A stretch of DNA of 64,000 nt from Sinomicrobium pectinilyticum (GCF_003725735.1 NZ_RJTM01000011.1:1-64000), one strand, 5' to 3'; positions 8,594 to 17,763 are shown, counted from the first letter of the stretch. Notes: generated from the letters alone by a model not told the origin. A program made the numbers and translations.

Positions 8594-9910
8594 TTATCTT
8601 TTGCTGAAAGTTCCTTGTTGTATGAAAGGTATGTTTATAGCAGTTTTTTCCTTTTTTCTTCTGCTTCCGGAAGCATCCCAGGCAAAGAGAGGGCCGCTGT
8701 ACTGCCCGGTTACCGTAGAGCCGTCTTCCTTGGTGATGGTATATTCAATTCGTTCCACGGTAGTTTCGGCATTATTCCATGTCTCCATTCCCGTTATATC
8801 CAATGTGATGTTCTCAAAGGATTCGTCTGCTCCGACCCATGGGTTATTGTCATAGTAAACCTGTGCATCAAAGATTTCGGGAAGGGTTCCTCCCGGATAG
8901 GTATAGGTGCCGTTTGAAGGAAATACGAGATCTCCTGTCTCAGGTTGTTCCAATGCAATGTAAATATACAGGTCATTGGGATAACCGGTTGTACCGTCAC
9001 CATTATCTATTTCGAGAAAAGGATTGAATGCCCATATGGATTCCAGTCCGTTTTCTCCCTGAAAGGTCCCGAAGTATGCAAAAGTACCGGTCGGGGTTTC
9101 ATAAGTGGTGTCATTCAGGACAAAGAAGTTGTCCGAAACGTTGATTTCAACAGGATCACTGGTGAATTCACCATAGGTAGCCGTTATGGTATAAGTACCT
9201 GTTTCTCCGGGTGTAAAGGAGTTGCCTTCTATTTCTTCTTCGCCGACCAGAATGGTTGCTTCGGAAGTGATATCTATATCAGCGTCGGCAAAAACAGTGA
9301 AAGTGACGGATTCGCCCAGAAGAATATCGCTTTTATCTGCTTCTACCGAAATAGAATTCGGCAGTACTTCAATCTCAATCGGAGCACTTTCCAGTCCTGC
9401 ATAAGTTGCCATTGCGGAGAAAATTCCGGGCCGTTCCGGTAAGAACCTTTCTCGTTCCAGCGTATCTTCGCCTACGGTGATGACAGACTCATACGTAACG
9501 TCAACTCCTGTATCTGTTGTTACAAGAAAAGAAAATACTTCTCCGAGGCTCAATGTGGTCTGTTCCGAAGAAATTTCTATGGAAGAGGCTTTACGGTCCA
9601 CCGCCACTACTTCATAATGAGAAGTGGTAATAAGGTTTTCGAAACTAGCTCTTACCCTGTATGTGCCGGTTTGGGCAGGGGTGAAAGTATTTTCTTCCAA
9701 TACCGTATTGTTAATGGTTATGGTAGAGGAAGAGGTTACGTCATCTCCTTTGTTTGTTGTAACGGAGAAGGTTATGGTTTCTCCCACCTGTACCATTGTG
9801 GTATCGGCACTTACGGTTAAAGAAACATTGTCGGCGGAATCATCGTCGTTCTCACATGAACTCCAGGAAAGAATTCCCACCAATAAAATAAAGAAGTAAA
9901 AAATTCTCAT
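8594..9910 (-). CDS. Surface lipoprotein with three Ig-like repeats
   Basis: 438 residues. The leader ends at WSSC (lipobox) followed by ENDDDS, an acidic surface-export-type signal. Three tandem repeats of about 75-80 residues follow: each has a GE-x-[IFV]-[TS]-F strand (VGETITFSV, LGEVFSFLV, LGESVTFTV) and a later F-x-P-x-x-x-G-x-[YF] turn (FTPAQTGTYR, FLPERPGIFS, FTPGETGTYT), as in bacterial Ig-like/cohesin-type stalks. The last about 180 residues (from NFFVLNDTTYETPTG) form a separate domain I do not recognise. The far C-terminus is Lys/Arg-rich and has no T9SS domain. It sits between the two protease genes and is probably co-transcribed with the downstream one; a substrate-binding or adhesin partner is possible. 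Confidence 0.72.
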   Translation of the reverse strand: MRIFYFFILLVGILSWSSCENDDDSADNVSLTVSADTTMVQVGETITFSVTTNKGDDVTSSSTITINNTVLEENTFTPAQTGTYRVRASFENLITTSHYEVVAVDRKASSIEISSEQTTLSLGEVFSFLVTTDTGVDVTYESVITVGEDTLERERFLPERPGIFSAMATYAGLESAPIEIEVLPNSISVEADKSDILLGESVTFTVFADADIDITSEATILVGEEEIEGNSFTPGETGTYTITATYGEFTSDPVEINVSDNFFVLNDTTYETPTGTFAYFGTFQGENGLESIWAFNPFLEIDNGDGTTGYPNDLYIYIALEQPETGDLVFPSNGTYTYPGGTLPEIFDAQVYYDNNPWVGADESFENITLDITGMETWNNAETTVERIEYTITKEDGSTVTGQYSGPLFAWDASGSRRKKEKTAINIPFIQQGTFSKR

Positions 9911-9990
9911 AGGCGTAGATTAATGTTAAAAATATAGGATTGGGGTAACGAATATAAGAATAATTTAACATTAAATATCGCTATGAGTAA

Positions 9991-10016
9991 TAAAAAATAT
10001 TCGACAGGTGTCGAAA
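9991..10016 (-). terminator. Terminator after protease copy 2
   Basis: Perfect palindrome TTCGACA-gg-TGTCGAA (10000-10015). Read on the minus strand it is followed at once by a T-rich run (TATTTTTTATT). It lies 31 bases past the stop of the 1227-residue protease, so partial termination between the two protease/lipoprotein pairs is likely. An operator function is a less likely alternative. Confidence 0.6.
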
Positions 10017-10046
10017 TGAGAGTTTTTCAAAAAGAAGTATTATTTC

Positions 10047-13000
10047 TTATCTTTTTACAATTTTGGAGGTCTTGCGAATGTCTTTTCCCTTGATTTTTAC
10101 GAGATATACGCCCGGAGGAAAGGAATGCAGTCCTAAATCGATATGTTTGCGGGCGTCGGTATGGCTCAGGGAAGTTATCAGTCTGCCCGACAGGGAATAC
10201 ACGGAAATATGGAGTTCGCCGGAAATATTGCTGCCGAGATAAGCACTGGCACTATCCGAAAATGGGTTCGGATAGATCACTACATCATCCGGAGCAATAT
10301 AAATCTCTTCTTCGTAGACGCCCTGGCATGGCTTATCTGTTTTGATAACAATAGTGTTTTTCCCCGATCTCAGATTCAGGGCTACATTATTTTCTGTCGT
10401 TTCCATTCGTGTTCCGTTAAGTTCAACGGTATATAATGCTCCTCCGTCCAGCCGCAGGTTAACAGTATTGCCGGTCGCACTGACCTCGGAATAAACGGAG
10501 AGGTCACCTGAGGGTGCTACGGCTACATCAAAGCACTGCATGTACACCGGGTTATCTTCTATGGTAAAACACAACTGATAGCTGCCGGGGCTCAGGTTAG
10601 TTGCCTGCCAGCTATCCGTAAAACTCTCTGTGATGTCCGTATTGTTTCCGCTGAATTTCACCTGGTAGTTCAGGGCAATTTCCGCCTGTACGTCTATAAT
10701 ACCGTCTTTGGTATCTTTACAGGATTCGTCCGTAATTTTTACCCTAAAATTATCCGCTGCGGGGGAAGAGCACCTGGTAATGCCGAAGGAATTGATTGTG
10801 CCCCCGTCCTCAGCATAAGAGTCCTCAACCGTAAGCGTCCAGGTACCTTGCATGGATTCTCCCCGGAACAGGGTAAGAGGTTCCACAGGTCTTACGGTGC
10901 CGCTCACAGCCGGATTGTTATTACAGGTTACGGATTCGCCTGTGGTGCTGAATACGGCATTTATATTTTGTGCTTCGTCACAGATACCGGAAAGGATACG
11001 TACGGTAGTTCCCGCGGGGGAAGTAAGGCTTACGGTGAGGTCGGATATATAAGTGTGGGTTATGTCAAGTGACAGGGAAATCCCGCCTGTAATGATATCA
11101 TCATCCGTAATGGCCAGGGAGGATGTTACTGTTGAAGCCCGGTTTGCCGGAATGTCCACGGGTTCACCGCTAACATAGGTCTTGCATTGCGTTTCGAGGG
11201 TCCGGAAAGAGAAAGCATTACTGTATTCACCTTCACCACAGGGATTTTTGGGTTTTACTCTCCAGTAATAGGTGTGGTCGTTTTCCAGGGTTTCGGGTTC
11301 GAAGTAAGGAAATGCTACCGATGCGGTTTCCAGTATCGTGGAGAAATCGCTTTGCCCGGATAATTGGATATCATAGGCTTCGGCATTGGGAGATTCTTCC
11401 CATTCGAGAGTAATTCCGAAGGAAGGGCGAAGTTCTTCCGCACCGTTTGCCGGAGCCGAAAGTACCACATTTTCAAAATCCTGGTCATACACTTCCAGTA
11501 ACAAAGGGATATCCAGGGTTTGTCCCCCGGATGTTCCCTCAGCCTTGACAGCATATTCTCCTGTAGCGGAGATCCCCGTTATTTTAATTTCTACCGTGGT
11601 GCCGTCTGCAGTTGCCGAAGCGGGCGTAAATGTGGCATTAAGGCCTGCCGGGACTTCGGCAGTAAACACCGTTTCATGATTAAACCCTTCGTATGTACGA
11701 TATACGAAATTATAAACAGCCTCATCGGGGAGACATATTTTTTCGGAGAGACTTTCGAAGTCGAGCATAAAACCGGAGGGCTCTATGGTAAGGTCTGCTG
11801 TATTGACGGAAAAGAAGATGTTTCCCTGTGGTTTTACCATGATCCTGGCCTGAGAAGTGCTGATCCCCCCGGGAACAATTACAGTGGCCGATCCGTTGTT
11901 CGGTACACCGGAAGCGAGTATAACGGGATCTTTAAAACTATTATCCGCAGAAAGCAGGATATCTACCAGTTCGGCGGAGACGGCACCTGTGTGGGTTCCT
12001 GCGACATCCCAGGTCACGGTTTCCGTATTCCCGCCGGTCATGGTTTTTGTATTTTGGTGAGATGTTATAATAAATGGGCCGGCATCATTATTTACGGTAA
12101 TATGTACATCGTCCCTTGCCGTTTGTCCTCCCGCGGGATTATTGTCCCGTACCAGAAAGGAGAAATTCAGTTCCCGCTGAACGGATGGGAGTACTTCCCA
12201 TGTGTTTGCCAATTCTCCCGAAAGAATATCGTTCAACCGGGGGAAATACCGGATCGGCTCTCCGTTAGGGCTATAAGAACGAAATACGGGGCCGCCTGCG
12301 GAAGACGCCTCCGGGTAACCTTCATAGATCTGGTTATCCGTCTGTTCCCAGTTATAAGAGAGCGCGTCCCCATCCGGATCGGAAGCGGTACCGGAGAGCA
12401 TAAAGGGAGTCCCGGCAGGAATAACATAATCTGCACCTGCATCTGCCGAAGGTGCCCGATTGCCGGTATTTTCCAATGTGGCACAGGTACTGTTCCCTTC
12501 CGTGATATTTTCCCAGATCTGGGCAATACTGACCGCGTGAAAATAAGGATCGCTGTTATTTTGTACATTGGGGGGGCATATACCGGCATATGCCATAATG
12601 GTAGAACCGCTCCCCGGTTCTACGGCAGTCCCGTTGCTTCTTTCACCGCCGCAATTATTGTTAAAGGTATGGGTAGCCCCGAACTGATGCCCCATTTCAT
12701 GAGCGACATAATCTATCGTAAAAGGGTCGCCTACCGGGGAAGATGTTCCGGTAACCCCCATTGCTTTCGAAGCCGTACAGGGGGAGTTAAGCTGTGCGAT
12801 TCCACCGGCTCCCGTACTGAAAACATGGCCTATGTCGTAATTTCCGGTGCCTATAAGATTATCTATAACAGGCTGTATCTCATCGATAAGGGTCCTTCCT
12901 GCGTTATTGGTCATTCCGTCCGTATCCGGATCGAGAAAGATAAGTTCGTCATTGTTGTCGATAAGCTGCATGGTGAGCGACAAGTCCCTTTCGTAAATGC

Positions 13001-13730
13001 CATTGACACGGGTCATAATAGTGTTCATGGCAGAAAGTACGGCTGCCTTTTTTTGCGCATTGGTTCCGTTGTTTACCCCGGCAGCATTGATATGGTACTG
13101 TGCAAATTCCCCGGTGCACGCCAGAGCAAGGCGAAAAGTTCTCATTTGCCCGTCATCCGGTCCTCTTTGTGTGATAGAACTCTTTAGTCCCATAACCCTG
13201 GCTTCTTCTTTTGCCATACATTCGAATTCCCGTGCATACGGAGAAAAAGATTGCCGGGACGCCAGGAAATAAATGTCTTTGTTTTGGTCGTCCGGATTGA
13301 TGTAATAAGTACCCGCTTTGTCATGGATTACGCCGTGGAACCCGAAATCATCCATGCTGAAGCGTATTTCCGTTTGCGGGTTGGCCATCGATCTTCCGGA
13401 ATATGACCTGATGCCGGGGTATTTTTGAGAGAGTTTTTCGGGGAGAAACCGGATTTCTGTTACTTCAAAATCTTCTATGGCACCATCTTTAACCGGGAAG
13501 GAAACTATTTTTTTGCCTTTGCCCTGTAATGTGGTGCGCATTCCGGGGGTTGTGCCCAGGTTTTTTTGAAGAGTATTTAGTTCCAGACGGTAGCCATCTG
13601 CCTTCTGTCCTGATCGGAGGATGGAAGCAGGCTGGTGGTCGAGAGATACTTTTTTCCAGGGATTTTGCTGTGCAGTTACGGACAGGGAGAGAAAAAGTAA
13701 GAGTATAAAAGAAAGTAGGATTCTTTTCAT
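10047..13730 (-). CDS. Secreted reprolysin-like zinc metalloprotease with T9SS sorting domain (copy 2)
   Basis: 1227 residues, the first gene of the minus-strand block. Signal peptide 1-20 (ends SVTAQQ); propeptide about 25-190; M12B-type domain with HEMGHQFGATH (His344, Glu345, His348, His354) and Met-turn SGSTIMAYAG; then the same series of PKD/Ig, fibronectin III-like (PNAEAYDIQLSG), P-domain-like (THTYISDLTVSLTSPAGTT) and C-terminal T9SS modules (DDVVIYPNPF through PGVYLVKIKGKD) as copy 1. Near-identical architecture and length argue for tandem duplication, with divergence throughout. All active-site residues are present, so both copies look functional. A long opposite-strand reading frame inside this gene is a codon-usage shadow. 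Confidence 0.9.
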   Translation of the reverse strand: MKRILLSFILLLFLSLSVTAQQNPWKKVSLDHQPASILRSGQKADGYRLELNTLQKNLGTTPGMRTTLQGKGKKIVSFPVKDGAIEDFEVTEIRFLPEKLSQKYPGIRSYSGRSMANPQTEIRFSMDDFGFHGVIHDKAGTYYINPDDQNKDIYFLASRQSFSPYAREFECMAKEEARVMGLKSSITQRGPDDGQMRTFRLALACTGEFAQYHINAAGVNNGTNAQKKAAVLSAMNTIMTRVNGIYERDLSLTMQLIDNNDELIFLDPDTDGMTNNAGRTLIDEIQPVIDNLIGTGNYDIGHVFSTGAGGIAQLNSPCTASKAMGVTGTSSPVGDPFTIDYVAHEMGHQFGATHTFNNNCGGERSNGTAVEPGSGSTIMAYAGICPPNVQNNSDPYFHAVSIAQIWENITEGNSTCATLENTGNRAPSADAGADYVIPAGTPFMLSGTASDPDGDALSYNWEQTDNQIYEGYPEASSAGGPVFRSYSPNGEPIRYFPRLNDILSGELANTWEVLPSVQRELNFSFLVRDNNPAGGQTARDDVHITVNNDAGPFIITSHQNTKTMTGGNTETVTWDVAGTHTGAVSAELVDILLSADNSFKDPVILASGVPNNGSATVIVPGGISTSQARIMVKPQGNIFFSVNTADLTIEPSGFMLDFESLSEKICLPDEAVYNFVYRTYEGFNHETVFTAEVPAGLNATFTPASATADGTTVEIKITGISATGEYAVKAEGTSGGQTLDIPLLLEVYDQDFENVVLSAPANGAEELRPSFGITLEWEESPNAEAYDIQLSGQSDFSTILETASVAFPYFEPETLENDHTYYWRVKPKNPCGEGEYSNAFSFRTLETQCKTYVSGEPVDIPANRASTVTSSLAITDDDIITGGISLSLDITHTYISDLTVSLTSPAGTTVRILSGICDEAQNINAVFSTTGESVTCNNNPAVSGTVRPVEPLTLFRGESMQGTWTLTVEDSYAEDGGTINSFGITRCSSPAADNFRVKITDESCKDTKDGIIDVQAEIALNYQVKFSGNNTDITESFTDSWQATNLSPGSYQLCFTIEDNPVYMQCFDVAVAPSGDLSVYSEVSATGNTVNLRLDGGALYTVELNGTRMETTENNVALNLRSGKNTIVIKTDKPCQGVYEEEIYIAPDDVVIYPNPFSDSASAYLGSNISGELHISVYSLSGRLITSLSHTDARKHIDLGLHSFPPGVYLVKIKGKDIRKTSKIVKR

Positions 13731-13786
13731 AGGCCCATTATATAATCGTAAATGTAAATAATAATTTGCAATTAATGCCGTGAAAA

Positions 13787-13800
13787 AGCGAAGCTTCGCT
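13787..13800. repeat. 14-bp perfect palindrome in protease/ribF divergent region
   Basis: AGCGAAGCTTCGCT is perfectly self-complementary. It lies 57 bases upstream of the protease copy 2 start and about 170 bases upstream of ribF, in the divergent intergenic region. It could be an operator or a chance palindrome. Confidence 0.35.
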
Positions 13801-13967
13801 CCCCGGGCTCCGCGATTTTACCTTTCGATCCCATAAAGCCGATACCAGGAAATTTCCATAGAAAAGATGGATGATGTATGGTTAGCAATCCCTTTTTATA
13901 CACGTGAATATAGAATTTAGACAATTAAAATTTGTTACTTTGTAGTGTTGGATAAAAATCTTTGTTC

Positions 13968-14897
13968 GTGATTATTAAAAAAACACTCTCAGACGATAGT
14001 GAAGCCGGCTTTTCTGTAGTAACAATAGGTACTTTTGACGGAGTCCATGTAGGGCACAGAAAAATATTAGACAAGCTTATTTCGAGTGCGCAGGCCAATA
14101 ATTTAAAATCTACCATTTTTACTTTTTTCCCCCATCCGCGGATGGTTCTGCAGCAGGATGCGGATATCAAACTGATAAACACCCTGGATGAAAAAATATC
14201 CATACTGGAAAAGAGTGGTCTCGATCAGCTTATTATATACCCCTTTACCCGGGAATTTTCCCGTCTTACAGCGATGGAGTTCGTAAAAGGTATTATAGTG
14301 GAAAAACTCCGTGCCAAAAAAGTGATCATAGGTTATGACCATCGTTTTGGCAGAAACCGCACGGCAACGATAAAGGACCTCGTGAAATTCGGGGAAACAT
14401 ATGATTTTGAAGTGGAAGAGATCGGAGTGGAAGAAGTTGATGAGGTTTCCGTAAGCTCCACTAAAATACGGAAGGCATTGCATGAAGGGGACATGGAAAC
14501 CGCCAATTTATACCTGGGTTATGATTTTATGCTTACCGGTGAAATCGTAAAGGGTAAAGGACTCGGAAGACAGATCAATTTCCCGACGGCCAATTTGCGG
14601 ATTGCGGAAAAATATAAACTCATTCCCCGGAACGGAGTTTATGTGGTGAAGAGCAGGATAGCCGGAAGAACTGTATATGGAATGATGAACATCGGTTTTA
14701 ATCCCACAGTAAACGGCACTACACAATCTATAGAAATACACTTTTTTGATTTCGACCGGGATATTTACGGAGAAAAGATACAGGTAGATATGCTGAAAAG
14801 ATTGCGGGATGAGGTTCGTTTCGAGTCGGTGGAAGTCCTGTCGGCCCAGCTGGACAGAGACAAGGAAAAAGCCCTTGATTATATTGGAAAACTATAA
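13968..14897 (+). CDS. ribF: Bifunctional riboflavin kinase/FAD synthetase
   Basis: Converts riboflavin to FMN and then FAD. The N-terminal nucleotidyltransferase domain carries GTFDGVHVGH (residues 21-30) and, later, ISSTKIR-like VSSTKIRKAL; the C-terminal flavokinase domain carries GKGLGRQINFPTANL and the MNIGFNPT motif. The length (about 310) is standard. The start is non-ATG: GTG at 13968 is chosen, with TTG 13962 two codons upstream possible; both lie about 20 bases after a TTACTTTG stretch (13934-13941) that resembles the -7 box with a one-base-shorter spacer. No FMN riboswitch-like structure was seen upstream. Confidence 0.95.
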   Translation: MIIKKTLSDDSEAGFSVVTIGTFDGVHVGHRKILDKLISSAQANNLKSTIFTFFPHPRMVLQQDADIKLINTLDEKISILEKSGLDQLIIYPFTREFSRLTAMEFVKGIIVEKLRAKKVIIGYDHRFGRNRTATIKDLVKFGETYDFEVEEIGVEEVDEVSVSSTKIRKALHEGDMETANLYLGYDFMLTGEIVKGKGLGRQINFPTANLRIAEKYKLIPRNGVYVVKSRIAGRTVYGMMNIGFNPTVNGTTQSIEIHFFDFDRDIYGEKIQVDMLKRLRDEVRFESVEVLSAQLDRDKEKALDYIGKL

Positions 14898-14923
14898 GGA
14901 ACTTTTAATTTTATAACCTGGAA

Positions 14924-15004
14924 CACCCCCTTGCCCCCCTCAAGGGGGAGTTCATCTTTTTCAAAAGACGTTACAGTTCCCCCTTGAGGGGGGCAGGGGG
15001 GGTG
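14924..15004. repeat. G/C-tract inverted repeat (BIME-like)
   Basis: Two arms of about 28 bp in opposite orientation (14924-14950 and 14978-15004), each containing a smaller palindrome of the form CCCCCTTGAGGGGG, separated by about 27 bases including tcaaaagacg. The arms match except for one or two positions in the C/G runs. This nested-palindrome layout is like paired REP units (BIMEs). It occupies most of the ribF to carboxylase-homologue gap and could act as a strong transcript hairpin; an aacctggaac unit (14915-14924) abuts it. Confidence 0.75.
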
Positions 15005-15027
15005 AAACCTGATACCCATACATATCC

Positions 15028-16398
15028 ATGACTGCCTTCCTGTTCAAACGCATAGATAATGCACCGCTTATCGTTTTCCGGGTTCTTTTCGGACTGCTGA
15101 TTTTCCTGGAATCCGTAGGGGCCATATTTACCGGGTGGATAAAAAGGACACTGATACAACCGGAATTCACCTTTAATTTTATCGGTTTCGACTGGCTGCA
15201 GCCGCTTCCCGGTAACTGGATGTACGTCTACTATGCCGTGATGGGGGTTTTCGGGCTGTTTGTTATGATAGGGTTTAAATACCGCTGGAGTATGGCAGCC
15301 TTCACGCTGATGTGGACGGCGACATACCTGATGCAGAAGGCATCCTACAATAACCATTATTACCTGCTTATTCTCATATGCCTGCTCATGCTGGTGCTGC
15401 CGGCAAACCGTTACCTTTCCGTAGATGCGAAACAAAATGAGAATATCCGGGATATTTCCATGCCCGGGTGGTGTTCGGTTATCATTATCCTGCAGGTTGG
15501 CATTGTATATACCTTTGCTTCCGTCGCAAAGCTGTACCCGGACTGGCTGAATTATACGGTGGTGGAAAACCTGATGCTTGGCAGAAAAAATTATCCTGTG
15601 GTCGGCGGATTTTTGCAACAGCACTGGGTACATGTATTTATCACCTGGGCGGGTATACTTTTTGATGGTCTGGTGGTACCGTTACTGCTGTGGAAACCCA
15701 CCAGGAAAATTGCTTTTCTGGCGTCGGTTGTTTTTCATCTTTTTAATTCCTTTGTCTTTCAGATCGGTATATTCCCATATATGTCTCTCGGGTTTACCCT
15801 CTTTTTCTTTGAGCCCCGGACCGTACGGAACATTTTTCTGAAAAGAAAACCGCTTTATACCGCCGGAGAAGTGAAGGTGCCTGGGTATAAGAACCTTATT
15901 TTATGGGTGGGAGCGGTCTATTTCCTGATCCAGCTTGCCCTTCCGTTACGCCATTGGTTTATTCCCGGCGACGTGCTCTGGACGGAAGAGGCACACCGTA
16001 TGAGTTGGCGGATGATGCTGCGGAGCAAAGGTGGCTATATCCACTTTAAAGTAGTGGATAAGCAAAACGGGAAGGCGGAACTGGTATACCCGAAAGATCG
16101 TCTTTCCCCTAAACAGCGGAGAATTGTGGCTACCAAACCGGATGTAATATGGCAATTTGCACAGCGGCTAAAAAAAGAATATGCTGCAGAAGGGAAAGAC
16201 GTTGCTGTTTACGCCATAGGTAAGGTGAGTGTTAACCGCCGGCCTTCTCATACCTTTATAGACCCTGAAACGGACCTTGCTGCCGAGAAGTGGGACCCCT
16301 ATCGGCACAGTACCTGGATATTGCCCGAACCGGAGAGGAAAACACAATTGTCATCACCGGATGAGGAGAAAGGGAATTCGCAGGAAAATAAGCCCTGA
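15028..16398 (+). CDS. HTTM/vitamin K-dependent gamma-carboxylase homologue
   Basis: A 456-residue integral membrane protein of the VKGC/HTTM family. Several transmembrane segments (about 10-30, 66-84, 90-128, 148-168, 205-225, 232-262, 292-310) are followed by a soluble C-terminal region. Visible family marks: KASYNNHYYL (104-113); VAKLYPDWL (166-173), where Lys168 aligns with the catalytic Lys218 context (VKKLDADW) of human GGCX; and the post-membrane motif HRMSWRMMLRSKGG with a downstream LSPKQRRIVATKPDVIWQFA. That extended C-terminal part marks a full-length carboxylase-like protein rather than a minimal HTTM protein. Bacterial substrates are unknown; none is evident nearby. It lies between ribF and serS, same strand. 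Confidence 0.85.
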   Translation: MTAFLFKRIDNAPLIVFRVLFGLLIFLESVGAIFTGWIKRTLIQPEFTFNFIGFDWLQPLPGNWMYVYYAVMGVFGLFVMIGFKYRWSMAAFTLMWTATYLMQKASYNNHYYLLILICLLMLVLPANRYLSVDAKQNENIRDISMPGWCSVIIILQVGIVYTFASVAKLYPDWLNYTVVENLMLGRKNYPVVGGFLQQHWVHVFITWAGILFDGLVVPLLLWKPTRKIAFLASVVFHLFNSFVFQIGIFPYMSLGFTLFFFEPRTVRNIFLKRKPLYTAGEVKVPGYKNLILWVGAVYFLIQLALPLRHWFIPGDVLWTEEAHRMSWRMMLRSKGGYIHFKVVDKQNGKAELVYPKDRLSPKQRRIVATKPDVIWQFAQRLKKEYAAEGKDVAVYAIGKVSVNRRPSHTFIDPETDLAAEKWDPYRHSTWILPEPERKTQLSSPDEEKGNSQENKP

Positions 16399-16416
16399 AA
16401 TTGACTGAAATCTTCT

Positions 16417-16424
16417 TAAATTTG
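16417..16424 (+). promoter_or_regulatory. -7 element of serS promoter (TAAATTTG)
   Basis: Exact TAnnTTTG match, 61 bases before the serS ATG, in the 87-base gap after the carboxylase homologue. Confidence 0.55.
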
Positions 16425-16485
16425 TCGCTCGGCCGGAAAAAAGGGCGGACAGGATTTTTTCAACATAAAAATTACCTATTTAACA

Positions 16486-17763
16486 ATGCTGCAATTACAA
16501 TTTATTAGAGAAAACAAGGACCGGGTGATCCGCGGACTTGAAAAACGGAACCTGGGCAAGGAAGCCGAAGAGCTGGTAAACGAGGCGCTACGGCTGGATG
16601 AAGAACGCAGGGGAGCTCAGGCTGCATTAGACAATACCCTTGCAGAGTCTAATAAATTGTCGAAGGAGATAGGTAGCCTGTTTAAAAGCGGAGAGCATCA
16701 GAAAGCGAATGTGCTTAAAGAAAAGACCGCGGCACTCAAAACCGAATCCAAGGAGCTGAATGAAAAGCTGAATGAAACAGTTGCAGCCCTTAACGAGGTG
16801 TTGTACCGCATACCGAACATCCCCCATGAGAGTGTTCCTCCGGGAACTTCGGATGAGGATAACATAGAAGTGTTCCGCCTCGGGGATATACCGCAACTGG
16901 AAGAGGGCGCCCTGCCGCATTGGGAGCTGGCCAAAAAATATGACCTTATCGATTTTGACCTCGGGAGTAAGATCACCGGGGCCGGGTTTCCTGTCTATAA
17001 AGGCAAGGGAGCCAGGTTACAAAGGGCATTGATAAGCTATTTCCTGGATAAGAACCGCGAAGCGGGATATTTTGAGTATTTCCTGCCCTATTTCGTCAAT
17101 GAAGCTTCCGGTTACGGAACCGGGCAGTTACCGGATAAAGAAGGACAGATGTACCACATAGAAAAAGATGATCTCTATGTGATCCCTACCGGGGAAGTGC
17201 CCATGATCAACTGTTACCGCGATACTATCGTACAGGAAGACGAACTCCCGGTAAAAGCCACGACGCACACACCCTGTTTCCGTAGAGAAGCGGGATCTTA
17301 CGGTGCTCATGTAAGAGGGTTGAACCGTTTACACCAGTTCGAAAAAGTAGAGATCATACAGATTACCCGTCCGGAAGATTCTTATAAGGCCCTGGACGAA
17401 ATGGTAGAACACGTAAAAGGTATACTGAAAGAATTGCAACTCCCCTATCGTATCCTCCAGCTTTGCGGTGGGGACCTGGGATTCACTGCCGCCATAACCT
17501 TCGACTTTGAAGTATTTTCAACGGCGCAGGACCGATGGCTGGAAATCAGTTCGGTTTCCAATTGCGAAGACTACCAGAGCAACAGGCTGAAACTGCGTTT
17601 TAAGAACAAAGAAGGAAAAATGACCCTTTGTCATGCCCTCAATGGCAGCTCGCTGGCCATTCCCCGGGTGCTTGCAGGTATCCTGGAAAATTACCAGGAT
17701 AAAGACGGTATAAGGATACCGGATGTTCTGGTACCTTACACCGGGTTTGACAGAATTTCGTAA
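16486..17763 (+). CDS. serS: Serine--tRNA ligase
   Basis: Class II synthetase charging tRNA-Ser. The N-terminal antiparallel coiled-coil arm (about 28-105, rich in Glu/Lys/Leu) binds the long variable arm of the tRNA. Motif 2 is FRREAGSYGAHVRGLNRLHQ and motif 3 is LEISSVSNCEDYQSNR, followed by CHALNGSSLAIPRV. The 425-residue length is standard and the C-terminus is complete. It is the first translation gene in the run serS-TPR-DUF4286-rsmA-mgtE. Confidence 0.97.
   Translation: MLQLQFIRENKDRVIRGLEKRNLGKEAEELVNEALRLDEERRGAQAALDNTLAESNKLSKEIGSLFKSGEHQKANVLKEKTAALKTESKELNEKLNETVAALNEVLYRIPNIPHESVPPGTSDEDNIEVFRLGDIPQLEEGALPHWELAKKYDLIDFDLGSKITGAGFPVYKGKGARLQRALISYFLDKNREAGYFEYFLPYFVNEASGYGTGQLPDKEGQMYHIEKDDLYVIPTGEVPMINCYRDTIVQEDELPVKATTHTPCFRREAGSYGAHVRGLNRLHQFEKVEIIQITRPEDSYKALDEMVEHVKGILKELQLPYRILQLCGGDLGFTAAITFDFEVFSTAQDRWLEISSVSNCEDYQSNRLKLRFKNKEGKMTLCHALNGSSLAIPRVLAGILENYQDKDGIRIPDVLVPYTGFDRIS

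Noticed and set aside
11520-13187. A 555-residue open frame on the plus strand inside protease copy 2
   Set aside because: It is fully antisense to a well-supported gene, is rich in Cys/Gly/Ile, has no recognisable domain or leader, and is explained by the codon usage of the minus-strand gene.
13731-13967. FMN riboswitch upstream of ribF
   Set aside because: The region is short and lacks the conserved FMN-box pattern that I could recognise by eye.
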